The notes beneath the pieces were generated by a model, which had not been told where the DNA came from, made no database searches, and was given only the letters and a program-made list of their open reading frames with translations. Source: ZC4RG35 sp041747855 (GTDB taxonomy: Bacteria; Actinomycetota; Acidimicrobiia; Spongiisociales; ZC4RG35). From it: a stretch of DNA of 64,000 nucleotides. The position numbers and the translations under genes are program-made. The DNA lies in contig JBGTEJ010000021.1 in the NCBI GenBank assembly GCA_041747855.1, positions 15,348-79,347 of the forward strand. The letters are read 5' to 3'. Of the stretch, positions 44,901-53,496 are shown piece by piece; the first letter of the stretch is position 1, and each line of letters begins with the position of its first letter.

Positions 44901-45105
44901 CCGCGGGTGGGGTCTGATTCGGGAGCGGCTGAGGCATCGCCTGCATCCAGGCCGATAGTTGAGCGGTCGGTCGTGGGCTCCTGTGACGAGCGGCGTTCTC
45001 CTCCCGAGCGATGTGGTCGAGCACAATTCCGACCACGGCGACCTCGAACTCGCCAGCACCACCCCTGATCTCAATGTCGGTGTACATCAGCGTTTCGACT
45101 TGCAC
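44881..45105 (-). CDS. Small protein of unknown function, AccE-like in layout
   Basis: 74 residues from GTG 45105 with GGAGG 4 bp upstream; ATG 45087 is an alternative. The body YTDIEIRGGAGEFEVAVVGI then VLDHIAREENAARHR, with a Pro-rich end, looks like a real folded beta-alpha unit plus tail and resembles in layout the small epsilon subunits of acyl-CoA carboxylases. That resemblance is weak. It is divergent from the thiolase gene, which fits an acyl-CoA role. Confidence 0.5.
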   Translation of the reverse strand: MQVETLMYTDIEIRGGAGEFEVAVVGIVLDHIAREENAARHRSPRPTAQLSAWMQAMPQPLPNQTPPAVTPDAR

Positions 45106-45172
45106 GAACCCTCCGGGGTTTCACACCCCGACCGTTCGAGCAAGATTTCCTCCCTCGGGTACCGTATGACCC

Positions 45173-46354
45173 GTGAAACGCACGGTGATCACCGGGATAG
45201 CCCGGACCCCAATCGGCAAGTACAACGGGGGACTGCGTCCTCTTCGGGCCGTTCAGCTCGGTGGCATAGCCATCGCTGCCGCCCTCGACCGCTCCAAGGT
45301 CGACCCCGCAGCCATCGATGAAGTCATGTTCGGCCATGTCCTTCAGGCAGGAGAAGGCCAGATCACATCGCGACAGGCCGCGGTCAACGGTGGTCTTCCA
45401 ATGACTGTCCCCTCGGTCACCATAAACAAGGTGTGTCTGTCCGGAATGTCCGCCATAGGCCTGGCCGACCGTTCGATTCGTCTCGGCGAGTCCAACTTCG
45501 TCGTAGCCGGGGGGATGGAAAGCATGTCCAACGCCCCCTATGTCCTAGGAGACCTGAGGTGGGGCGCTCGCATCGGCGACGCCACCGCGGTCGATGTGAT
45601 GCAGCACGACGGGCTCTTCTGCGCCTTCGATCAGTGCACGATGGGCGAATCCTCCGATCTCAAGAACGACCTTCTCGGGATCAGCCGTGAAGAGCAGGAC
45701 GAATGGGCCGCGAGGAGTCAGCAAAGGGCAGAGTCGGCCACCACCGGAGGGGGTTTCGGGGACGAAATCACCCCCGTGGAGGTGCCGGAGCGTGGCGGAA
45801 CCCTGCGCGTGACCACCGATGAGGGAATCAGACCCGGAACGACGGTCGAATCCATGGCCGGTCTACGCCCCGCCTTCTCTCCCAACGGCACCATCACCGC
45901 GGGAAACGCCTCCCAGATCTCCGACGGGGCTGCTGCCCTGGTTCTCGCCGAGGGCAACGCTGCCGAAGCGGCCGGGGCACCCGTAATGGCCGAGGTGCTC
46001 GCCTACGCTCAGATCGGTGGTACCGATGCCACCCTGCACGAACGTCCCGCCGAGGCCCTGATGCTGGCTTTGAAGAAGGCCGGTTTGGAACCTTCGGATC
46101 TGGATCTCGTGGAGATCAACGAGGCCTTCGCAGCAGTCTCCCTGTGGTCGGCCCGGATGCTCGGGATCTCCGAGGACAAGGTCAATGTGCACGGTGGAGG
46201 AGTGGCCCTGGGTCATCCGCTCGGTGCCACAGGCGCCCGTCTGGTCGTCACCCTGGTCAACGCGCTCCGGCAACGAGGCGGCGGTGTGGGCGGGGCGACA
46301 CTGTGCGGTGGTGGCGGACAGGGCGACGCCATCATCGTGAAGGTGGGTGCCTGA
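45173..46354 (+). CDS. Acetyl-CoA C-acetyltransferase (thiolase)
   Basis: 393 residues, GTG start. Nucleophilic Cys in INKVCLSGM (about 89), NEAFAAVSL, GGGVALGHPLGATGAR (His about 349) and CGGGGQGDA (Cys about 379) give the complete thiolase catalytic set. Condenses two acetyl-CoA or cleaves acetoacetyl-CoA. A 1-bp overlap (TGATG) joins it to glpX. Confidence 0.95.
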   Translation: MKRTVITGIARTPIGKYNGGLRPLRAVQLGGIAIAAALDRSKVDPAAIDEVMFGHVLQAGEGQITSRQAAVNGGLPMTVPSVTINKVCLSGMSAIGLADRSIRLGESNFVVAGGMESMSNAPYVLGDLRWGARIGDATAVDVMQHDGLFCAFDQCTMGESSDLKNDLLGISREEQDEWAARSQQRAESATTGGGFGDEITPVEVPERGGTLRVTTDEGIRPGTTVESMAGLRPAFSPNGTITAGNASQISDGAAALVLAEGNAAEAAGAPVMAEVLAYAQIGGTDATLHERPAEALMLALKKAGLEPSDLDLVEINEAFAAVSLWSARMLGISEDKVNVHGGGVALGHPLGATGARLVVTLVNALRQRGGGVGGATLCGGGGQGDAIIVKVGA

Positions 46355-47346
46355 TGGCCGAGCCCATCGAACGGAACCTCGCCTTCGACCTGGTCAGGGT
46401 GACCGAGACCGCCGCCCTCGAAGGGGCGCGCTGGCTGGGTCGAGGTGACAAGGAGAAGGTCGATCAAGTCGCCGTCGACGGAATGCGACTCCACCTTTCA
46501 ACACTAGATATCGACGGTCTGGTGATCATCGGAGAGGGAGAGAAGGACAACGCTCCGATGCTGTTCAACGGTGAGAGGGTCGGCACCGGCCGTGGCATGG
46601 TGGTCGAAGTCGCCGTTGATCCCATCGAGGGAACGACTCTCACCGCACAAGGGATGCCGGGAGCCATTTCGGTGATTGCCATCACCGAGGGACGAGGATC
46701 GATGTACGCCCCGGGTTCGCTCGCCTACATGGACAAGATCGCGGTCGGGCCTGAAGCCGCAGATCTGATCGACCTGGACGCACCCCTCGAGGACAACTTG
46801 AGGAAGGTGGCCAGGGCCAAAGGCAAGGCCGTCGGCGAACTCCGCTGTCTTATCCTCGACCGCCCCCGAAACCAGCACTACATCGAGGCTGTCCGTGCTG
46901 TTGGATCGCGGATCTCGGTGTTCCGAGACGGCGATGTGGCAGCCGCTATCGCCACCGCTCAGGACGAGAATGAGGCCGACATCATGGTGGGGATCGGGGG
47001 GTCGCCGGAGGCTGTCATCGCCGCCGCGGCCATGAAGTGCGTCGGAGGGGAGATCCAGGGGCGTCTTTGGCCCAGAGACGACGACGACAGGGAGGCGGCC
47101 GCGGAACAAGGACTCGACCTCAACCAGGTGCTGACAACCGAGGACCTGGTCCCGTCCAACAATGTCTTCTTCGCCGCCACCGGAGTGACAGGGGGAGAGT
47201 TCCTCGACCCGGTCATCTTCACCGGTGACGACCATGCCGTCACCCATTCGGTGATCATGCGCTCAAAGACCGGTTCGATCAGGTACATGTATGCGTATCA
47301 CGATTTGGCGCGACTGCGGGAAATATCGTCTCCGACCGTCGATTGA
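46354..47346 (+). CDS. glpX: Class II fructose-1,6-bisphosphatase
   Basis: 330 residues from ATG 46354. GlpX signatures IIGEGEKDNAPMLFNGE, VAVDPIEGTT and GIGGSPEAVIAAAAMKC are intact. Removes the 1-phosphate from fructose-1,6-bisphosphate in gluconeogenesis (some also act on sedoheptulose bisphosphate). Starts inside the thiolase stop codon. Confidence 0.95.
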   Translation: MAEPIERNLAFDLVRVTETAALEGARWLGRGDKEKVDQVAVDGMRLHLSTLDIDGLVIIGEGEKDNAPMLFNGERVGTGRGMVVEVAVDPIEGTTLTAQGMPGAISVIAITEGRGSMYAPGSLAYMDKIAVGPEAADLIDLDAPLEDNLRKVARAKGKAVGELRCLILDRPRNQHYIEAVRAVGSRISVFRDGDVAAAIATAQDENEADIMVGIGGSPEAVIAAAAMKCVGGEIQGRLWPRDDDDREAAAEQGLDLNQVLTTEDLVPSNNVFFAATGVTGGEFLDPVIFTGDDHAVTHSVIMRSKTGSIRYMYAYHDLARLREISSPTVD

Positions 47347-47447
47347 CTCCCCTCAGCAGTCCCCCCCCCCCTGCGCTCAGCACATACGTACGTAACAGCG
47401 TCGGGCGGAACCTCCAAGAGGAGACGCCAACCCGGCGCAATCGTTGG

Positions 47448-47687
47448 TCAGGAGCCTTCAGGGGGCGTTGGCTCTACGGGAAGGGTGTTCTCGACTGGAA
47501 CCGTGATTCCGGTGTCGTTCTCGCCCGGCTCAGCACCGTTGAGGACGAAGAGCCAGATCACGAACAGGACGGCCAGCACCGCGATCGCGGCACCAATGAC
47601 GATTCCCACACCCTGAGGTCTCTGATTGACCACGACATCCGCGCCACGGTCGTCTCTTGTTACGACTCGCTCATTTTCATGGGACAT
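47448..47687 (-). CDS. Small single-pass membrane protein, stress-promoter type
   Basis: 79 residues, GAAGGAGTGAACG before ATG 47687. Cytoplasmic charged N-terminus (NERVVTRDDRGADVVVNQR), one transmembrane helix (about 28-49), and an acidic/Pro-rich tail (DTGITVPVENTLPVEP). Paralogue of the 63-residue protein at 55493-55684, which has the same layout and TVP tail. No recognised family. Preceded by a SigF/SigB-type promoter. Confidence 0.7.
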   Translation of the reverse strand: MSHENERVVTRDDRGADVVVNQRPQGVGIVIGAAIAVLAVLFVIWLFVLNGAEPGENDTGITVPVENTLPVEPTPPEGS

Positions 47688-47721
47688 CGTTCACTCCTTC
47701 TTTGAGGTAGTACCCAGTTCC

Positions 47722-47747
47722 CTACCCCTGGCCTTTGGGTCTCAAAC
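47722..47747 (-). promoter_or_regulatory. SigF/SigB-type promoter
   Basis: On the minus strand GTTT (47747-47744), 16-bp spacer, GGGTAG (47727-47722). 34 bp before the ATG of the small membrane protein. Confidence 0.75.
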
Positions 47748-47855
47748 CTGCCCCACCCGAGTGCTCCTCTACGAAACCTGGTGCTCGAATAGAGGGAGCC
47801 CGGTAAGGGCACCCTTACATATCTCGTCAACGCCTCTGGTATGCCAGTGAACAAG

Positions 47856-47883
47856 GAAGGGGGCCCCCAAAGGGGCCCCCTTC
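47856..47883 (-). terminator. Hairpin terminator after csbD
   Basis: 12-bp perfect stem GAAGGGGGCCCC / GGGGCCCCCTTC with loop CAAA, 17 bp downstream of the CsbD-like stop (transcribed on the minus strand). No U-tract, so a strong stall or 3'-end stabiliser. Confidence 0.75.
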
Positions 47884-47900
47884 GCTAGCGTGCGATCAGA

Positions 47901-48227
47901 TCAGATCGCAGGATCGTCCCCGAAGTTCCGATCGTCGTTCCCGTCGGTCCGCTGACCGATGTTTCCGTCGGTGTTCCGCTGACCACCGTTGCCGCCGGTG
48001 TTCCCCATGTTCCCATCGGTGTTCCGATGGTCCATATCGTCGCCGTTGAGTCTGTCCTCGATCGCCTCGACCGTCTCCCCGGTCCGCTCCTTGATGCGCC
48101 CGACGAACTCGTCGTAGTTGCCTTCGGCAACATCGAGGTCGTCATCGGTGAGATCGCCCCAGGCCTTCTTGGCCTTGCCCTTGAGTTGGTCCCAGCGACC
48201 GTCCCACTTGGTGCGTGTGCTGTCCAT
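47901..48227 (-). CDS. CsbD-family stress protein with repetitive Asn/Gly/Asp tail
   Basis: 108 residues from ATG 48227 (AAGGAGCACC upstream). Residues 1-60 are the CsbD domain: WDGRWDQLKGKAKKAWGDLTDDDL then AEGNYDEFVGRIKERTGE. Residues 62-108 are a low-complexity tail with imperfect NTDGN/GQRNTDGN repeats, absent from most CsbD proteins and probably disordered. CsbD is a small general-stress protein of unknown biochemistry, sigma-B controlled in Bacillus; here a SigF/SigB-type promoter sits upstream. Confidence 0.88.
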   Translation of the reverse strand: MDSTRTKWDGRWDQLKGKAKKAWGDLTDDDLDVAEGNYDEFVGRIKERTGETVEAIEDRLNGDDMDHRNTDGNMGNTGGNGGQRNTDGNIGQRTDGNDDRNFGDDPAI

Positions 48228-48537
48228 GATGGTGCTCCTTTCTGAACGCCGGACTTCCTGAACCCCGGACTTCGCTGCCCGTATACCCGACCCGGCGTGA
48301 AGCCAAACTAAGAATTGTTTCCGTATCCTCGGCCGGTTCTGCTTGACGTTCGACCCTCCTTTTGGCCCTCTCACGACTGGTCGGTTTCCGGATTCGCAGT
48401 CCTATTTCTTCCCGCTCTCGGGCCCTATTGGTGGCGGCCCTGTGGAGTCCTCGAGAGGTTTTCCTGGCGTCAACGGCCGCCTCTGGTTCTCTGTCATCCA
48501 TTGCGACGCCGCGGACTCCGAAAGACGGAACGGCGAC
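48228..48537. other. Intergenic region carrying the csbD promoter
   Basis: 310 bases. Apart from the promoter at 48283-48308 and the csbD ribosome binding site I see no gene; long plus-strand frames here run into the antisense of the F420 oxidoreductase gene and look like shadows. TGAACGCCGGACTTCC and TGAACCCCGGACTTCG around 48243-48275 form an imperfect direct repeat. Confidence 0.5.
48283..48308 (-). promoter_or_regulatory. SigF/SigB-type promoter
   Basis: Minus strand GTTT (48308-48305), 16-bp spacer, GGGTAT (48288-48283), exact consensus, 55 bp before the CsbD ATG. Confidence 0.82.
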
Positions 48538-49494
48538 TCAGAGCGCCGGTTTGATCTCCTCGGCCCAGAACTCGAGGAAACCTTCGAGCGGATTACCCAC
48601 CTGGAAGACATAGATGTGGTCCGCCCCTATCTCCCGAGCCTCGACGATCGAATCGACGACCGGGCCTGGATCGGGGCCGCAGAGGATCGCCTCCTCGATG
48701 TCGGAGGGGCTGACCATGGTCACGGCCTCCTCGAAGTTCTGCACTGTCCTGAGGTCGGCCGCAAGCTGACCGGCGAGGGCGGTGTTCGGCCAAAGGCGAT
48801 GTGCCCGTTCGATAGCCGAGTCCTTGTCCGGATCCCAGGCAACGGTCAACTGGGTCCAGACTGGCCCCGAACCCCCCGACTTCCGGTAGTGATCGATCAC
48901 GTCCTTCTTGTGCCCGGTGATCCACAAACCGTCGCCAGCCTCGGCGGCCAACTCAGCCGACATTTCCCCGTAGGCCGAGACCACTATCGGAGGCAGCGTC
49001 TTCGGGAGGTCGAAAATGCGGGCATCCTCAACCGTGTAGTGCTCCCCTCGATGGGTGACGCTCTCGCCGGTCCACATCTCACGGATCAGCTCGATGGCCT
49101 CCCCGAGCATCGAGTGACGCACCTCCGTGGGCGGCCATCTATCGCCGAGGACGTGCTCGTTCAGGTTCTCACCGGTTCCCACACCCCAGACGAACCGGCC
49201 GTCGAGGAGAGTCGCGGCAGTGGCCACCGCCTGGGCGTGAATCGCCGGATGCATCCGCACGATCGGACAAGTGACACCGACGCCCACCTCTATGCTCTCG
49301 GTCGCCTGCGCAATCGCCCCGAGCATGGTCCACACGAACGGGCTGTGACCCTGCTCGCCGATCCACGGATGAAAGTGGTCGGATATCGATACGAAGTCAA
49401 AACCGGCCTCCTCAGCCGCGACGGCCGTCTCCACAAGTAGGGCGGGAGGGTGCAGCTCACTGGAGAGGGTCAAACCGTAGAAAGTTTCTGACAT
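48538..49494 (-). CDS. LLM-class F420-dependent oxidoreductase
   Basis: 318 residues from ATG 49494. TIM-barrel luciferase-like family: YGLTLSSELHPPALLVETA, FVSISDHFHPW, GVGVTCPIVRMHPAI, GRFVWGVGTGENLNEHVLG. The NEHV-containing segment is typical of the F420-dependent TIGR03557 group, which is found in actinobacteria. Substrate unknown. The SigF/SigB-type promoter ends 10 bp before the ATG, so the message has a very short or no leader. Confidence 0.88.
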   Translation of the reverse strand: MSETFYGLTLSSELHPPALLVETAVAAEEAGFDFVSISDHFHPWIGEQGHSPFVWTMLGAIAQATESIEVGVGVTCPIVRMHPAIHAQAVATAATLLDGRFVWGVGTGENLNEHVLGDRWPPTEVRHSMLGEAIELIREMWTGESVTHRGEHYTVEDARIFDLPKTLPPIVVSAYGEMSAELAAEAGDGLWITGHKKDVIDHYRKSGGSGPVWTQLTVAWDPDKDSAIERAHRLWPNTALAGQLAADLRTVQNFEEAVTMVSPSDIEEAILCGPDPGPVVDSIVEAREIGADHIYVFQVGNPLEGFLEFWAEEIKPAL

Positions 49495-49504
49495 TCGCCC
49501 ACCC

Positions 49505-49530
49505 GTACCCACCTACCCCGTCAACAAAAC
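49505..49530 (-). promoter_or_regulatory. SigF/SigB-type promoter
   Basis: Minus strand GTTT (49530-49527), 16-bp spacer, GGGTAC (49510-49505). Back to back with the plus-strand promoter at 49552-49577. Confidence 0.72.
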
Positions 49531-49551
49531 CCCGATCAGAGACCCAACCAG

Positions 49552-49577
49552 GTTTGGGAGAGCCAGGCCACGGGTAG
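49552..49577 (+). promoter_or_regulatory. SigF/SigB-type promoter
   Basis: GTTT at 49552-49555, 16-bp spacer, GGGTAG at 49572-49577, 32 bp before the ATG at 49610. Confidence 0.75.
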
Positions 49578-49609
49578 AGAGATAATCCACGACTTAAGGA
49601 GAAACTGAA

Positions 49610-49759
49610 ATGGTATGGGCACTCTTGCTTATCGCCTTGTTGCTTGGCGGGATTGGTCTCTTCTTCGAGGCCCTCCGCTGGGTGCTGATCATCGCACTGG
49701 TTCTGTTGGCAGTCTCTGCCTTCACCGGCTGGTCTTCGCGGAGAGGGACGACGTCGTGA
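49610..49759 (+). CDS. Tiny hydrophobic membrane protein (Lmo0937-like)
   Basis: 49 residues, TTAAGGAGAAACTGAA before the ATG. Almost wholly hydrophobic (VWALLLIALLLGGIGLFFEA, then VLIIALVLLAVSAF) with a short SRRGTTS tail, two short membrane segments. Resembles the Lmo0937/DUF5670 group of small stress-associated membrane proteins. Its stop overlaps the BON gene's GTG (GTGA), so they are coupled. Confidence 0.75.
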   Translation: MVWALLLIALLLGGIGLFFEALRWVLIIALVLLAVSAFTGWSSRRGTTS

Positions 49760-50244
49760 GTGATGGACGAATCCGCAACGCAGGACGGCGTATCAAGAAC
49801 TTCACCAAGATCATGATCGGCGCCGGGTTGGGCTTCCTCGCCGGTTACCTCTTTGACCCTGACCGCGGAGTATCCCGAAGGACGCGCCTCGCCGATCAAG
49901 CGGCGGCGAAGATCCGCGACGGTGTCTCCACTGTGCGGTCGAATGCCGAATATCAGAAGGGTGTTGCCAAAGGGGCAGTTCACAAGATCACCGAACCGCT
50001 GCGAAAAACCAGAGAGTTTGATAACGAGACCTTGGTCCAGAAAGTGCGCAGCGAAGCTGTGGGTCAATGGAAGCGAACCGTCAATAATTCCGGGGCGGTG
50101 GAAATCGAGACGGGGGCCGAGAGTGGCCAGATAGTCGTCAGGGGAAGTGTCGAAAGCGAGAAAGATCGCCAACAACTGCTCGAGATGGTCCGGGAAGTCT
50201 CGGGTGTCGACTCGGTAGACGATCGGATCTCTGTCGGTTCCTGA
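49756..50244 (+). CDS. BON-domain envelope protein
   Basis: 162 residues from GTG 49756. N-terminal basic segment and one hydrophobic GAGLGFLAGYLFDPDRGVSRR region (YtxH-like, about 20-40), amphipathic middle, then a BON domain (about 90-160: LVQKVRSEAVGQWKRTVNNSG, GQIVVRGSVESEKDRQQLL, VDSVDDRI). BON proteins such as OsmY bind membranes and rise under osmotic stress. Second gene behind a SigF/SigB-type promoter. Confidence 0.87.
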   Translation: MSDGRIRNAGRRIKNFTKIMIGAGLGFLAGYLFDPDRGVSRRTRLADQAAAKIRDGVSTVRSNAEYQKGVAKGAVHKITEPLRKTREFDNETLVQKVRSEAVGQWKRTVNNSGAVEIETGAESGQIVVRGSVESEKDRQQLLEMVREVSGVDSVDDRISVGS

Positions 50245-50280
50245 CCGAGTAGACCCTCTCAACTCCGTTGGGGTAAGGGG

Positions 50281-52827
50281 TCAGAGTTCCGGTAGTGAAG
50301 GCGGATCACCCCCGACACTCACTTCGAGGCGTGGCCCTCCCAGGGCCATCTCCCCGTACCTCCAACCTCTTAGAATCGTTCGATTCACACGGTCTGTTGC
50401 TGAGCCGATAGCACCTCTTCGATATTCAAGGGTCAAACGAATGCTCTCGGGGTCATTTCCACTGACTTCAACTACGAGGTCACCCACAGGATCGTGGGCG
50501 GTGCACCGAAGCACCACCTCGAGCGCTTCCTGCAGGCGGGTGGCCAGGAATGAACCGATTCCTTCTGAGTATCGGTTCGATGCCCAGGCTCGTACCTCGG
50601 TCACCACCCCGGGAAAGTGATCGATCGACGACGACCGGGTGAAGCTGGCCGGGTCAGGCCCAACCGGGCGGAGGACGACAAGTGCCACATCGTCCTGATT
50701 GTCGGGTTCGAGACAGGACCTCAGAAGCGCATCGGCGAGCGCTTCCACGCCCAGAGTCCGGTTCTCGGCGAGGGCCCGGGTGAGTCGGGCGATTCCCTCG
50801 TCGATGGACTCCCCTCTACGTTCAACCAGTCCGTCTGTGTAGAACACCAGTGTGTCCTCGAATTCCAGTTCGGCTGTCATGGTGACCCTGGTCATTCGCT
50901 GGCTTATAAGCCCGATCGGTGTGCCCCGCACCTCGTACATAGCGCGGAGACCCTTTCGGGTCGCCAGCAGCGGAGGCAGGTGTCCGGCGCTGGCAAGGTC
51001 GAAAACGCGGGTCTGGATGTCGTAACTGGAGAGGAGTACGGTGGCACTCGGTGACCCAGAGATCTGCGCAGTCAGATCGTCGAGTTGGGCGAGGGCCTCG
51101 CCCAGGCTCGCCGAGACGGCTGCGGTGGCCCGAAGGGCACTCCTCAGCTGTCCCATAGCGGCAGCAGCAACCACACCCCGACCGACCACGTCGCCAACAA
51201 CCGCTCCGACCCGGTTCCCATCGATCATCCAGAGGTCGTACCAATCCCCACCGACGTCAGCATCACCGACCGCGGCGATGTAGCGAACTGCTCGTTGCAG
51301 GTCGACCTCGGGACCGATGGTGTCCCTGGGAAGCAGGGCATGCTGGAAGGCGCGGGATGCCAGCCTTTCGCTTTCAGCAGCAGCGGCCCGCCCGAAAGCA
51401 TCGCCGAGCAGGGGCACCATTGTCGTGAACAAGTCGATGTCCGAGTCCTTAGGGGGGAACTCGCCGGGCAGAAATGCGCAAACCGTGCCACGTGCATTTC
51501 GACCGATAAAGCGCCCAGCGATGGCTCCTGTGGCTCCAACTGGGAGGATCAGGTCAGGGTAACGGGCCCTGATATCCGCGGCGCTGAACACCAGCACATC
51601 GGGTGTCTCGAAGGCGTCGACCAGGATGGAATGGTCCTCCATCGTCGTGACCTCGTCCGGTGTGTCGGCGTAAACCACGGCGTTATCGTCGGCGATCGTG
51701 TAGACCAGCAGACGCCCATCCCGGTCGGCCAGCCCGACGATCACCGCCTTGGCAGCGAAGACACTCCCAAAAACCTCTAAGACAGCGTCGGCGACTTCCC
51801 GTGTGGCCGGAGCGGTGGAGAGCATCTCACTCAGGTTCTCAAGTGCCGACAGGTTGCGGGCGCCCTCCAACATATGCCGATGCGAAGCACCCATCCTGAC
51901 GGCGGCACCCGCCGCAGCTCCCACTGTTGTCAGTCCGAGAAGTAGCAGTGCGGCCATCTCGCCCAGGAACCGGCCCCGGGACCCGGCGAGCAAGAAGAGC
52001 CTGTCCTGTTCAACCACCACTGTCCAGCCAGCCTCCGGGACTTGCGCCATGCCGATCATCCGATCAGACTCCCCCATCAGACCAGGCCCCCGAATCCTCG
52101 ATGGCTCCTCCAACAGGTCGGGATTGGTCGGCACATAGAAGCCGTTCGCCCGACCGTCGGTCAGGATGACGTTCCCCTTGCGGTCGACCACACGAGTCTC
52201 GAATCTCGGCTGGATCAAGGAGGGGATCGCGATGTCGAATTCCTCCATTTCCACGTATCCCAGAAGCACCCCGTTGACCCGACCGCTAGAGAAGGTGGGC
52301 ACAGCCAAGATGCCAGACATCTCTGACTCCGTCCCCATCACCACCTCACCTATCGAAGGCTCAACTGAGTCCAGCACACCTTTGACCCAGACCCGGTCGG
52401 ACAGATCCAGGGGCAGGTCTTCCGGCTCGGCCACCGAACTGACCCTGAGGAGGGACTCTCGGTCCGCCCAACCGACCCCTCCGGTGAACCCGAGCACCTC
52501 CGACCCGGCTGCATCGACAACGATTTGGATCTGGTCGAGATCGGCTGCTGCCACCCCGGGCATTTCAGCCATCGTCTGGAGAAAGGCCACACGATCCGCG
52601 AAGAATTGTGACACCGCTCGAGCGGCATCGATCGCGGCATCCGAGACAAGCTCCTGCTCTCGATCGATCCGGTCAGTGTAAGAGCGCCAGGCGAGGACAC
52701 TCCCGATCCCGGCCAGTAACCCGCTGGCCAAGGCCGCGGCGATTATCACCCGTACCCCGGGCGATAGGGAACGCTCAACGTCGGTCAACCACTTCCCGGG
52801 GCGGGGCTGAGTCAGCACCGTGCCCAC
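50281..52827 (-). CDS. Membrane sensor PP2C (SpoIIE) phosphatase with degenerate RsbW-like tail
   Basis: 848 residues, GTG start. TM helix 1 (about 27-48), a periplasmic dCache-like sensor (about 55-275), TM helix 2 (about 290-312), a GAF-like domain (about 330-470), a SpoIIE PP2C domain with GGDWYDLW, VVGDVVGRGVVAAAAM, SAGHLPPLL and FYTDGLVERRGE (about 490-690), and a C-terminal segment (about 705-848) shaped like an RsbW ATPase but without its N-box. Such RsbU/RsbP-type enzymes dephosphorylate STAS antagonists and so free the stress sigma factor. Likely input for the STAS proteins in this region. Confidence 0.88.
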   Translation of the reverse strand: MGTVLTQPRPGKWLTDVERSLSPGVRVIIAAALASGLLAGIGSVLAWRSYTDRIDREQELVSDAAIDAARAVSQFFADRVAFLQTMAEMPGVAAADLDQIQIVVDAAGSEVLGFTGGVGWADRESLLRVSSVAEPEDLPLDLSDRVWVKGVLDSVEPSIGEVVMGTESEMSGILAVPTFSSGRVNGVLLGYVEMEEFDIAIPSLIQPRFETRVVDRKGNVILTDGRANGFYVPTNPDLLEEPSRIRGPGLMGESDRMIGMAQVPEAGWTVVVEQDRLFLLAGSRGRFLGEMAALLLLGLTTVGAAAGAAVRMGASHRHMLEGARNLSALENLSEMLSTAPATREVADAVLEVFGSVFAAKAVIVGLADRDGRLLVYTIADDNAVVYADTPDEVTTMEDHSILVDAFETPDVLVFSAADIRARYPDLILPVGATGAIAGRFIGRNARGTVCAFLPGEFPPKDSDIDLFTTMVPLLGDAFGRAAAAESERLASRAFQHALLPRDTIGPEVDLQRAVRYIAAVGDADVGGDWYDLWMIDGNRVGAVVGDVVGRGVVAAAAMGQLRSALRATAAVSASLGEALAQLDDLTAQISGSPSATVLLSSYDIQTRVFDLASAGHLPPLLATRKGLRAMYEVRGTPIGLISQRMTRVTMTAELEFEDTLVFYTDGLVERRGESIDEGIARLTRALAENRTLGVEALADALLRSCLEPDNQDDVALVVLRPVGPDPASFTRSSSIDHFPGVVTEVRAWASNRYSEGIGSFLATRLQEALEVVLRCTAHDPVGDLVVEVSGNDPESIRLTLEYRRGAIGSATDRVNRTILRGWRYGEMALGGPRLEVSVGGDPPSLPEL

Positions 52828-52866
52828 GATATCCCGCTCGCCATGAGCCCGCTTGCCCTGCCCATC

Positions 52867-52892
52867 GTTTCAACTCGCCTCGAGGTGGGTAC
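52867..52892 (+). promoter_or_regulatory. SigF/SigB-type promoter
   Basis: GTTT at 52867-52870, 16-bp spacer, GGGTAC at 52887-52892; 30 bp before ATG 52923. Confidence 0.78.
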
Positions 52893-52922
52893 GACTAAAC
52901 GGAGAGCCGAAAGGAGGCCGCA

Positions 52923-53453
52923 ATGGGTGAAGTAACCCAAAGCATCGATGTAGACGTCGATGTCCAGACCCTCTATAACCAGTGGACACAATTCGAGGAG
53001 TTCCCCCGTTTCATGGAGGGCGTGAATCACATCGAGCAGATTGACGACCGTCATCTTCGGTGGACGGTAGAAGTCGCAGGTGTTGAACGGGAGTTCGACA
53101 CAGAGATCACCGAGCAGGATCCGGACCAGCGGATCGCCTGGAAGGCGACGTCGGGTGTGGACCACGCCGGTGTCGTCACCTTCCACCGACTGAACGACCG
53201 CCAATCCAGGGTCACTCTTCAGATGAGTTTCGATCCCGAGGGCTTCGTCGAGAACGTCGGGGACAAACTGGGATTGGTGGCGGCCCGCACAAAGGGTGAT
53301 CTGGAGCGATTCAAGGAATTCATCGAGGAGCGTGAGGTCGAGACAGGAGCTTGGCGCGGGGAGATAGATCCTGATGGCGGTGTGGTCGCCGGCGGCAAGC
53401 AAACCTCTACCCCAAGGGGCGCACACACGGTGGAAGAGACAGACAATCGCTGA
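52923..53453 (+). CDS. SRPBCC (polyketide cyclase-like) protein
   Basis: 176 residues with AAAGGAGGCCGCA before the ATG. Starts VTQSIDVDVDVQTLYNQWTQF and EEFPRFMEGVNHIEQID; VEREFDTEITEQDPDQRIAWK is typical of the COG5637 cyclase/dehydrase group. The last 35 residues are polar and probably disordered. A ligand-binding protein often found among actinobacterial stress genes; function unknown. SigF/SigB-type promoter directly upstream. Confidence 0.87.
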   Translation: MGEVTQSIDVDVDVQTLYNQWTQFEEFPRFMEGVNHIEQIDDRHLRWTVEVAGVEREFDTEITEQDPDQRIAWKATSGVDHAGVVTFHRLNDRQSRVTLQMSFDPEGFVENVGDKLGLVAARTKGDLERFKEFIEEREVETGAWRGEIDPDGGVVAGGKQTSTPRGAHTVEETDNR

Positions 53454-53496
53454 GGTCACGGAAACGAAGCTTGGCGGAACCGGAGCCCTGAGGAAA

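Noticed and set aside
48343..49440. 365-codon plus-strand open frame over the F420 oxidoreductase
   Set aside because: Antisense shadow; the minus strand carries the luciferase-like motifs and a promoter.
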